From: an uncultured beta proteobacterium
GTDB lineage: Bacteria > Pseudomonadota > Gammaproteobacteria > Burkholderiales > SG8-39
Assembly: GCA_903859155.1 (NCBI GenBank)
Contig: CAIOLO010000062.1
Location: 1-37,282, forward strand
Direction: 5' to 3'
DNA length: 37,282 nt
The position numbers and the translations under genes were made by a program. The notes under the pieces were generated by a model, which saw only the letters and a list, made by a program, of their open reading frames with translations, had not been told where the DNA came from and searched no databases. Positions within the stretch are counted from its first letter, which is position 1. Each line of letters opens with the position of its first letter. Of the stretch, positions 24,598 to 31,995 are shown piece by piece.

Positions 24598-26094
24598 ATG
24601 AATCTCGACCCCATTTATTTTTCCGAGGGCATCCGCGCGCTCGAGAAGCGCGCGCAGGCGCTGCCGGGCGCCCCGCGCTTGATGGAGCGCGCCGGCCTGG
24701 CCGCCGCGCGAGAAGCGCAGATCCTGCTTGGCGAGCGCGGCAGGCGCGTGCTGGTTGTCGCTGGTCCGGGCAACAACGGCGGCGACGCCTTCGAACTGGC
24801 CGCGCATCTGAAGCGCTGGTTCTACCGGGTGCAGGTCGCGTTCCTCGGCGAATCTGCGAAGCTCCCGGCCGATGCGGCAAGGGCTCTGCAGAAATGGCAG
24901 GCGGCCGGCGGCGAATTGCGTGCACTGCCCGATGCGGCAGCCATCTCAAGGGATTACGACCTGGTCGTCGACGGGTTGTTCGGCATCGGTCTCGCGCGCG
25001 CGCTCGAGGGCCGCTACGCGCGCGCGGTCGAGGCGATCAATCAGTCCGGGAGACCGGTATTCGCGCTGGACGTTCCCTCCGGCATCAACAGCGATACCGG
25101 CGCCGTCATGGGTTGTGCGGTGAGCGCCGCGAGTACCCTGACCTTCATCGCGCGCAAACCCGGACTGGCAACGCTGGACGGACCTGATCATTGCGGCCGC
25201 ATTTCGGTGGCCACGCTCGGACTGGAGGTCGAAGCATTGCTTCCTGCGCAAGCCCGCCTGCTGGGTGCCGGCATTCTGGGCGATGCCCTGCAGCGACGGC
25301 GCGGAAACTTTCACAAAGGCAACGCCGGCGATGTCGCAATCCTGGGCGGCGCCCCCGGCATGGTCGGCGCTGCGCTGCTGGCCGGACGCGCCGCGCTGTA
25401 TTGCGGTGCCGGGCGGGTGCATGTCGGGCTGATCGATGAAGCGGCGCCGCGCGTCGATCCGGTGCAGCCCGAGTTGATGTTGCGCAGGGCACAGGATCTC
25501 TCCCTCGCCGCGACCGTGCTGGCCGCGGGGCCGGGAATGGGCCGGGACCGGATCGCGCGGGCGCTGCTCGCCACGGCCATCGGCTCGACAGGCCCGCTCA
25601 TCCTCGATGCCGATGCCCTCAACCTCGTCGCTGAAGAAGCCGATCTGGCGCAGGCGCTGGCAGCGCGCAGCGGCCCCACGCTGCTCACGCCCCATCCTGC
25701 CGAAGCCGCGCGACTGCTCGCCACCGGCACACGGGAAATTCAGTCCGACCGCATTGCCGCCGCGCTGCGAATCGCCCGGCGCTACAAGGCGGCGGTGGCC
25801 TTGAAAGGCAACGGCACCATCGTTGCCGCACCCGACGGCCGTTGCTGGATCAATTCAAGCGGGCATCCGGGCATGGCAAGCGCCGGCATGGGCGATGCCC
25901 TTACCGGAATCGTGGCCAGCCTCATCGCACAGGGCGCCGCGCCGCTTGCCGGTCTTTGCGCCGCGGTGTGGCTGCACGGCGCCGCCGGCGATCTGCTCGC
26001 GGCGCAGCACGGCGGCCCCCTGGGTACGCTGGCCGGCGATATCGGCGCCAAAGCGCGCCTGCTGCTCAACGAACACCTGTACGCCGTGCGCTGA
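24598..26094 (+). CDS. nnr: Bifunctional NAD(P)H-hydrate epimerase / ADP-dependent dehydratase
   Basis: A 498-residue fusion enzyme (formerly YjeF) that repairs hydrated NADH and NADPH. The N-terminal epimerase (about 1-220) has GPGNNGGDAFE at 56-66 and VVDGLFGIGL at 123-132. The C-terminal dehydratase (about 230-495), of the ribokinase-like fold, has GNAGDVAILGG at 241-251, LILDADALNL at 334-343, TPHPAEAARLL at 364-374 and the active-site stretch GMASAGMGDALTG at 425-437 with D433. All expected motifs are present and the length is normal. It follows the 68-bp repeats, so it may be transcribed separately from the exporter upstream. It is soluble and cytoplasmic. Confidence 0.96.
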   Translation: MNLDPIYFSEGIRALEKRAQALPGAPRLMERAGLAAAREAQILLGERGRRVLVVAGPGNNGGDAFELAAHLKRWFYRVQVAFLGESAKLPADAARALQKWQAAGGELRALPDAAAISRDYDLVVDGLFGIGLARALEGRYARAVEAINQSGRPVFALDVPSGINSDTGAVMGCAVSAASTLTFIARKPGLATLDGPDHCGRISVATLGLEVEALLPAQARLLGAGILGDALQRRRGNFHKGNAGDVAILGGAPGMVGAALLAGRAALYCGAGRVHVGLIDEAAPRVDPVQPELMLRRAQDLSLAATVLAAGPGMGRDRIARALLATAIGSTGPLILDADALNLVAEEADLAQALAARSGPTLLTPHPAEAARLLATGTREIQSDRIAAALRIARRYKAAVALKGNGTIVAAPDGRCWINSSGHPGMASAGMGDALTGIVASLIAQGAAPLAGLCAAVWLHGAAGDLLAAQHGGPLGTLAGDIGAKARLLLNEHLYAVR

Positions 26095-26145
26095 GCGGCG
26101 CGTACATAACCCCATGGCCCAACCCATGGCCCCGACAGCATGCCC

Positions 26146-26165
26146 GGCGGTGCCTTGGCACTGCC
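26146..26165 (+). other. Hairpin between nnr and the ABC transporter gene
   Basis: GGCGGTGC and GCACTGCC form an 8-bp stem around a CTTG loop. The one imperfect pair is G-U in plus-strand RNA but C-A in the minus strand, supporting an RNA element in the direction of the flanking genes. It is followed by A-rich, not T-rich, sequence, so it is not a standard terminator. A nearby direct repeat CCCATGGCCC occurs twice (about 26111-26132). Confidence 0.45.
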
Positions 26166-26202
26166 TCAAAAAATATCGCAATGAACCCCATCGGAGTGCT
26201 TC

Positions 26203-27930
26203 ATGACCTCACGCTTGTTGATTGACGCATCGTTTTTTCTCGGCAAGGTTTGGGCGCTGGCACGCCCCTACTGGAAATCCGAGGAGCGCGGCCGCGCCTG
26301 GGCGCTGCTCGTGGCCATCATCGCGCTCACCCTGGGCCTGGTGTACGTGGATGTGCGCTTCAACGAGTGGTACCGCGAGTTCTACAACTCGCTGGAGCAG
26401 AAAAACCAGGAAGACTTCATGGTCCTCCTGCTGTTTTTCACCTTTCTGGCGGTAATGTTCCTGACGCTGTCCATCTACAAGCTCTATCTCATGCAGATGC
26501 TGACCATGCGCTGGCGCGTGTGGCTGACCAAGCAATACCTGGCCGAGTGGCTGGACCGGCAGGTCTATTACCGGCTGCAACTGGATGCGCATGGCACCGA
26601 CAACCCCGACCAGCGCATTGCCGAGGATCTGCGCCTGTTCACCGACGGCACGCTGTCGCTCACACTGGGCCTGCTGCAGTCGGTGGTGACGCTGGCCTCG
26701 TTCGTGGTGATCCTGTGGTCGGTGTCCGGGTCGATTGCAATCTTCGGCATCGAGATTCAAGGCTACATGGTGTGGGCGGCGCTGCTCTACGCCATCCTGG
26801 GCAGCGTGCTCACCCATTACGTCGGCCGGCAACTGATCCCGCTCAACTTCCAGCAGGAGCGCTACGAGGCCGATTTCCGCTTCCACCTGGTGCGCCTGCG
26901 CGAGAATGCCGAGGGCATCGCGCTCTACCGCGGCGAGGGGCCGGAGCAGGAGGCGATACTGTCGCGCTTCGAGCGCATCCGCCTCAACTGGTGGTCCCTG
27001 ATGACCTTTACCAAGCGGCTCACCGGCTTCACCTCGGGATACGGCCAGATCGCCGTCATTTTTCCCTACATCGTGGCCGCGCCGCGCTACTTCACCGGCG
27101 CCATGCCGCTGGGAGGACTGATGCAGATTGCCAGCGCGTTCGGCCAGGTGCAGTCATCACTCTCCTGGTTCGTCAACAGCTACGGCACGCTGGCCAACTG
27201 GAAAGCCAGTGTCGACCGTCTGCTCACCTTCCAGTCGGCGCTCGACCAGGCCACCGCCGAGGCCGAGCGCCATGACGGCGTGCAAAGCGAACGCACCGCA
27301 GCCACCGGCGTGCAAGGCCGCGGCATCGAACTGAGCGTGCCCGGCGGACGCAAGCTCCTGCAGCAGGGCGAGTTCGACTTCGCCCCCGGACAACGCACAC
27401 TGCTGACCGGCCCGTCGGGCAGCGGCAAGAGCACCCTGTTCCGCGCCATCGCCGGTATCTGGCCCTATGGCAAGGGACGCATCAGCATTCCGGACAAGGC
27501 CAAAGTCCTGTTCCTGCCGCAGAAACCCTACATCCCCATCGGCACGCTGCGCGAGGCGGTGTCCTTCCCGGGGGCAAACGGTGATTTCTCCGATGCGGCC
27601 ATCGGCGCGGCACTTGCCGACTGCCGGCTGGCACCGCTGGCTGCGCGCCTCGATGAAAGCGCGCACTGGCAGCAACTGTTGAGCGGCGGCGAGCAGCAGC
27701 GCCTGGCGATGGCGCGAGCCCTGCTCAACCGGCCGGATTACCTGTTCCTGGATGAGGCCACGGCATCGCTGGATGAGGAGACCGAAGCCCGGCTGTACCA
27801 ACTGCTGCGCGAACGGCTGCCGCACACCGCGATCATCAGCATCGCGCACCGGCCGGCGGTGGCCGACTACCACGAGCACCGGCTGCAACTGGTGCCCGAC
27901 GGCGCTGACATGCGCCTGCAGGCTGTGTGA
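26203..27930 (+). CDS. SbmA/YddA-like ABC transporter (fused permease and ATPase)
   Basis: A 575-residue half-transporter. The membrane part (about 1-345) belongs to the ABC_membrane_2 / SbmA-BacA type with six segments, including the motif RFNEWYREFYNSLE near 52-65 and YRGEGPEQEAI near 242-252. The ATPase part has Walker A GPSGSGKST at 403-411, the Q-loop Q440, signature LSGGEQQR at 493-500, Walker B YLFLDEA at 513-519 and switch H549, all intact. It should work as a homodimer in the inner membrane. Relatives import peptides, very-long-chain fatty acids or vitamin B12 (ABCD/BacA/Rv1819c); YddA is uncharacterised. ATG 26203 has GGAG 7 bases ahead. It lies 108 bases after nnr, with a hairpin between, and is convergent with prc. 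Confidence 0.93.
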   Translation: MTSRLLIDASFFLGKVWALARPYWKSEERGRAWALLVAIIALTLGLVYVDVRFNEWYREFYNSLEQKNQEDFMVLLLFFTFLAVMFLTLSIYKLYLMQMLTMRWRVWLTKQYLAEWLDRQVYYRLQLDAHGTDNPDQRIAEDLRLFTDGTLSLTLGLLQSVVTLASFVVILWSVSGSIAIFGIEIQGYMVWAALLYAILGSVLTHYVGRQLIPLNFQQERYEADFRFHLVRLRENAEGIALYRGEGPEQEAILSRFERIRLNWWSLMTFTKRLTGFTSGYGQIAVIFPYIVAAPRYFTGAMPLGGLMQIASAFGQVQSSLSWFVNSYGTLANWKASVDRLLTFQSALDQATAEAERHDGVQSERTAATGVQGRGIELSVPGGRKLLQQGEFDFAPGQRTLLTGPSGSGKSTLFRAIAGIWPYGKGRISIPDKAKVLFLPQKPYIPIGTLREAVSFPGANGDFSDAAIGAALADCRLAPLAARLDESAHWQQLLSGGEQQRLAMARALLNRPDYLFLDEATASLDEETEARLYQLLRERLPHTAIISIAHRPAVADYHEHRLQLVPDGADMRLQAV

Positions 27931-28057
27931 GCTTCAGCAACGCGCCTGCCGGGATCCAAAATTGTTGTACTTTTGTATTTTATTTACCGCCTGCATCCTG
28001 GTAAAACGTGTATTTTTAATCCCAGATATACACTGGAATGAGTCGTAACACAGGCCG

Positions 28058-30229
28058 CTAACGAGCGGGCTGCTTGAGCTGGACCGCCAGCGCCGCCCCG
28101 GTTTTGAGCATCCCCACTTCGTCGCCGAGGATCCGTGCGGCTTCGATCAGCAGGAAGTCCCGGGCATTTTTTCGCTCATTTTCAGCCGCCAGCTCGGCGC
28201 TGAGATTGCGTTCGTCAGCCTGCAGGCCGTCATCGCGCAGCGCGCCGGCCTTGCCCGGCGCTGCCGGCTTGCCGGTCACAATTGCCTGGGCGCCGGCGAT
28301 GGCGTCCTTGCGCACCTCGCGGGCAGCCAGGCGCGCCTCGCGGGTCTTTTGTTCGCTGCGCCGCTCGGCCTCGTTCAGTGATATCAAATTCTTTTTTTGT
28401 TGCAGCCTGAATTCGTCAATGTCCTCCTGGAGGTATTGAAAGTCCTTGTCCTGTTTCACGCGGGCCTCGTGCCGGGCAGTCAGGATGGGCAGCACCGGCT
28501 TGTAATCGCGGCCCGGTGCATAGTCGACAGGCTTGACCTGCATCCACGGCAGGGCATTGTCGAAGCTGGATTCGCCAAAACGCAGCGCCTCAGACACCGA
28601 GGGAAAAGGAATATCGGGCGTCACGCCGCGCAATTGGGTGGTGCCCCCGTTGATGCGGAAGAACTGGGCGATGGTCAGTTTCAATTCACCCAGTTTCGGC
28701 TTGTCGTTCCTGGCCACCTGATCGAGGTTGATCATGCTTTGCACGGTGCCCTTGCCGAAACTCGATTCCCCGATGATCAGGCCGCGGCCATAGTCCTGTA
28801 TCGCCGCGGCGAAAATCTCCGATGCCGATGCCGAGCCGCGATTGATCAATACGCCAAGGGGGCCGTCCCAGGCGGCGCCGGCCTTGGTGTCTCTTGACAC
28901 GCTCACATCGCCGCGCGCGTAGCGTTGCTGCACCACCGGGCCTTTGTCGATGAACAGGCCGGTCAACTCAACCGCTTCGGTCAATGAGCCACCGCCGTTG
29001 TTGCGCAGGTCGATCAGCACGCTGTCGACTTTTTCCTTCTTCAGTTCCTCCAGTAGCCGCGCCACATCGCGGGTAGCGCTTTTGTAATCCTGGCTGCCTT
29101 TTTTGCGCGCATCGAAATCCTCATAAAAGGACGGCAGGGAAATCACGCCGACACGCCGCAGCGCCTTCCCGTCCATGACCGATTGCACCGATTTCTTGGC
29201 CGCCTGTTCCTCCAGGCTGATTTTCTTGCGAATCAGCGACACCCGCCTTGACTTGCCATCGGGACCGGCATCCGCGGGCAGCACACCGAGCACCACCTGC
29301 GAGTCGGGTGCGCCGCGTATCAGGGCGACGGTGTCGTCCACACGCCAGCCCAGAATGTCCGTCAGGGTGGCGCCTTCGCCCTGCCCCACGCCGACGATGC
29401 GATCGCCGATTTTCAACTGGCCCGACAGCATGGCCGGACCGCCGGGGACCAGTTCACGGATGGTGATGAACTCGTCCTTCTCCGCCAGCACCGCGCCGAT
29501 CCCGACCACCGAAAGCCGCATCGAAATATCGAATTCTTCCGCCGCCCGCGGCCCCAGGTAATTGGTGTGGGGCTCGATCGCCATGGTGTAGGCGTTCATG
29601 AAGATCTGAAACACGTCTTCGCTCTTGGCACGGGCAATGCGCCTGGTGGCGTTCTCGTAGCGCTTGTCCAGCGTCGCGACAATGCTCTTGTCATCGTTTC
29701 CCGCGAGCTTCAGGCGCAGCCAGTCGTTCTTGACCCGCTTGCGCCACAAATCGCGAACTTCCGCCTCGGATTCCGGCCAGGCGTTCTTCTCCCGCGTCAG
29801 CTGGTAGGTTTCGTTCTGCTGGAAATCAAACCCCTGCCTGAGCAGGGCGCGGGCGTAGCCGTAGCGCCCGGCCAGGCGGCGTGCATAAAGATTGAAGATC
29901 GCAAACGGCGCGACCAGATCCTGCTCGAGAATGGCGTTGTCCAGCCGCGTGCGGTAGAGCGCAAGCTGGTCGATGTCTGGCCGGACGAAAAACAGCTTCT
30001 CCGCATCGAGCGTCTTCAGATACTGGTCGAAAATCTTCTCGGACAAGACGTCGTCCAGCGGCATCGACTTGTAGTGGTAGCGCGCCAGCACTTCGGCCGC
30101 CAGGCGCGCCGCCTGGGACTGTTGTTGCAGCGGCCTCAGTTCCTGGGGAAGCGCGGTGCCCGCATCCAGCGACGCGCCTTGCGCCGCGGTGGCGAGAACC
30201 CAAAGTAGCAACAGCAGTTTCTGCTTCAC
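28058..30229 (-). CDS. prc: Tail-specific carboxy-terminal protease
   Basis: A 723-residue S41A protease (Prc/Tsp, E. coli 682). The start is GTG 30229, with GAAGGTG about 5 bases ahead and a signal peptide (KQKLLLLLWVLATAAQGA) straight after; a longer frame to 30295 lacks both. Order: signal peptide, N-terminal domain (about 28-235), PDZ domain (about 235-335), catalytic domain, and a long C-terminal helical domain. The catalytic Ser-Lys pair is S468 (in GSASASEIF) and K493 (in FGKGTVQ), 25 residues apart exactly as in E. coli S430/K455, with D479 in IQDYG. It degrades or trims periplasmic proteins by their C-termini and controls peptidoglycan hydrolases. A CpxR-like site lies upstream. It is convergent with the ABC transporter gene. 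Confidence 0.96.
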   Translation of the reverse strand: MKQKLLLLLWVLATAAQGASLDAGTALPQELRPLQQQSQAARLAAEVLARYHYKSMPLDDVLSEKIFDQYLKTLDAEKLFFVRPDIDQLALYRTRLDNAILEQDLVAPFAIFNLYARRLAGRYGYARALLRQGFDFQQNETYQLTREKNAWPESEAEVRDLWRKRVKNDWLRLKLAGNDDKSIVATLDKRYENATRRIARAKSEDVFQIFMNAYTMAIEPHTNYLGPRAAEEFDISMRLSVVGIGAVLAEKDEFITIRELVPGGPAMLSGQLKIGDRIVGVGQGEGATLTDILGWRVDDTVALIRGAPDSQVVLGVLPADAGPDGKSRRVSLIRKKISLEEQAAKKSVQSVMDGKALRRVGVISLPSFYEDFDARKKGSQDYKSATRDVARLLEELKKEKVDSVLIDLRNNGGGSLTEAVELTGLFIDKGPVVQQRYARGDVSVSRDTKAGAAWDGPLGVLINRGSASASEIFAAAIQDYGRGLIIGESSFGKGTVQSMINLDQVARNDKPKLGELKLTIAQFFRINGGTTQLRGVTPDIPFPSVSEALRFGESSFDNALPWMQVKPVDYAPGRDYKPVLPILTARHEARVKQDKDFQYLQEDIDEFRLQQKKNLISLNEAERRSEQKTREARLAAREVRKDAIAGAQAIVTGKPAAPGKAGALRDDGLQADERNLSAELAAENERKNARDFLLIEAARILGDEVGMLKTGAALAVQLKQPAR

Positions 30230-30410
30230 GCGTGCACCTTCACAAAATCTCCGGATATCCCGGCAGCACCAATGGCAATCCCGCCCGGGTTGCAAAAACG
30301 ATATGAACCGGTTGACGGTGGCGGCCTGCCCCAGGCCTTCCCTCGATGGCTTGCGCCCCCGAACATCAGCCGCATGCTAACCGTTTCCGTCCCCGGCAGA
30401 TCGGCGCAAG

Positions 30411-30428
30411 CTGTAACTGTCTGTAAAG
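30411..30428 (-). promoter_or_regulatory. CpxR-like direct repeat upstream of prc
   Basis: The plus strand reads CTGTAA, 4 bases, CTGTAA (30411-30416 and 30421-30426), that is GTAAC-N5-GTAAA, matching the CpxR consensus GTAAA-N5-GTAAA at 9 of 10 positions. The 10-bp spacing is typical of OmpR-family tandem sites. It lies about 180 bases ahead of the prc start; TAGCAT (30379-30374, minus) downstream may be a -10. CpxR control of prc-type proteases would fit envelope stress, but no regulator is in the window. Confidence 0.5.
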
Positions 30429-30435
30429 TCGCTAC

Positions 30436-30503
30436 GACCGCGCGGCCAAAAGCTCGCCGCGCTGCCTCCAACAGCCGGCGCAAGCTTTATGCGACGGCGG
30501 TCT
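30436..30503. repeat. 68-bp hairpin repeat, copy C
   Basis: Third copy, about 59 of 68 identical to copy B. The outer ends GACCGC and GCGGTC are complementary, closing a longer stem. In the core, the right arm reads CAAGCTTTA instead of CGAGCTTTT; the changed pair becomes a U-G wobble only in minus-strand RNA, in line with the flanking minus-strand genes. It ends 4 bases before the stop codon of the NodT-type gene. Confidence 0.9.
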
Positions 30504-30506
30504 CAG

Positions 30507-31976
30507 CTACGGTTTCGCCACCGGCGCGCGCGCGGCGCCCAGGGCGGGCAGCGCCGCCGCGGACCAGTCCCCGCCCAGCGCCGCCACCAACTGCACGCTC
30601 GCCGTCATGCGCAGTCCCAGCAGGGTCGACTGGGTCCTGAGATTGGCCAGCGCATTGTTCTGCGCCACCACCACCGGCAGGAAGCTGATCAACCCGGCGC
30701 GGTACTGGTTCAGCGACAGTTCCAGCGCCATGCCGGAGGCCGCAACCGCCTCGTCCTGCACCAGCGCCTCCGCCGCGAGGATGCGCAGCGCCGCGAGGTT
30801 GTCCTCCACCTGCTGGAAGCCCACCAGCACCGCCTGCCGGTAGGCGGCGACGCTCGCGTCATAGGCCGCGATCGCCTGCTCGTTCTGCGATTGTCGCAGC
30901 CCGGCGTCGAAAATCGTCTCCACCAGCGACGGACCGATCGACCAGAAGCGGCTCGGCAGCGTAAACCACTCAGCACGCGAGGCCGACTGAAACCCGACCG
31001 CCGCCGGCAGCGTGACGTTCGGAAAGAACGCCGCCCTGGCAACGCCAATCTGCGCATTCGCCGCGGCGACGCGCCGTTCGGCGGTGGCGATGTCTGGGCG
31101 GCGCTCCAGCAGCGCCGAGGGCAGCACCGGTGGAATCGGCGGCGGCGACAGTTTGAGCTGCGCCGGTGCGATATGAAACCCCGCGGGCGGCTTGCCCACC
31201 AGCACCGCGATGGCATGTTCGAGTTGCGCGCGCTGCACCCCCAGGTCGATCGACTGCGCCTGGACGGTTTTCATTTGCGCCTGCGCCTGGATCACATCGG
31301 CTTTCGCGCTGATGCCCGCGTTGTACTGGTTCTGCGTAATCTGCAGCGCCTTGCCATAGGCGGCGAGAATCTCGTCGTACAGGCGGCGCTGGCCGTCGAG
31401 CACGCGCAGCTGGAAATAGCTTTGCGCCAGCTGCGCCTGTGCCGACAGGCGCGCGGTCTCGACCAGCGCCGCGCTGGCCTGCGCATTGGCCACGCTGGCC
31501 TCCACCGAGCGCCGCACCCGTCCCCAGAAATCCGGCAGCCAGCTCGCATCCAGGCGCAGCGAGTCGCTCTGCACCACGCCGCGCGAAGTCGGCGTGGCCG
31601 ATGGCGTGGCAGTGGTGGTCGAGGAGGCGCGCGAGCGCGTCACGCCCAGCCCGCCGCTCAAGGTGGGAAAGCCTGCCGCATCGGCCGCCTGGATGAGCGC
31701 CGCCGCCTGGCGGTAATTCGCCTCGGCCTGCAGCAGCGTCTGGTTGGAGATATTCACCTGCTCCTCAAGACCGCTGAGCACGCCGTCGCCGAACATTTCC
31801 CACCATTTCCCGCGTGCCTCGTGGTCGCGCGGCTCCGCCGCCTTCCAGGCCGGGTTTTCAGCAAAGGCATCGGGCACTTCGACCCCGGGCCTGACATAGT
31901 CGGGACCGACCGTGCAGGCGGCCAGCAACAAGACCGTCAACGCCAGTGCGGCGGAATTTCGATTCGCGGGTTTCAC
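30507..31976 (-). CDS. Outer-membrane efflux lipoprotein, NodT/OprM family
   Basis: A 489-residue TolC-like channel protein. It has a lipoprotein signal with lipobox LAAC at 18-21 (C21 would be lipidated), followed by the typical CTVGPDYVRP opening, and two OEP (outer membrane efflux protein) repeats with the helix-rich pattern of NodT family members (for example ERRPDIATAERRVAAANAQIGVARAAFFP). It trimerises in the outer membrane and forms the exit duct for a tripartite pump. The start is GTG 31976. It lies 19 bases after the MdtC-like gene, so the three genes form one operon in the order mdtB, mdtC, outer-membrane channel; a periplasmic adaptor (MdtA-like) is expected upstream beyond the right edge. 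Confidence 0.95.
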   Translation of the reverse strand: MKPANRNSAALALTVLLLAACTVGPDYVRPGVEVPDAFAENPAWKAAEPRDHEARGKWWEMFGDGVLSGLEEQVNISNQTLLQAEANYRQAAALIQAADAAGFPTLSGGLGVTRSRASSTTTATPSATPTSRGVVQSDSLRLDASWLPDFWGRVRRSVEASVANAQASAALVETARLSAQAQLAQSYFQLRVLDGQRRLYDEILAAYGKALQITQNQYNAGISAKADVIQAQAQMKTVQAQSIDLGVQRAQLEHAIAVLVGKPPAGFHIAPAQLKLSPPPIPPVLPSALLERRPDIATAERRVAAANAQIGVARAAFFPNVTLPAAVGFQSASRAEWFTLPSRFWSIGPSLVETIFDAGLRQSQNEQAIAAYDASVAAYRQAVLVGFQQVEDNLAALRILAAEALVQDEAVAASGMALELSLNQYRAGLISFLPVVVAQNNALANLRTQSTLLGLRMTASVQLVAALGGDWSAAALPALGAARAPVAKP

Positions 31977-31995
31977 GATGTTGGGCTCAAGGTTT

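Noticed and set aside
27931-28057. AT-rich gap with TTTACC/GGTAAA arms between the ABC transporter and prc
   Set aside because: The stem is only 6 bp with an 11-base loop and the T run is several bases away; a bidirectional terminator is possible but not supported well enough to list.
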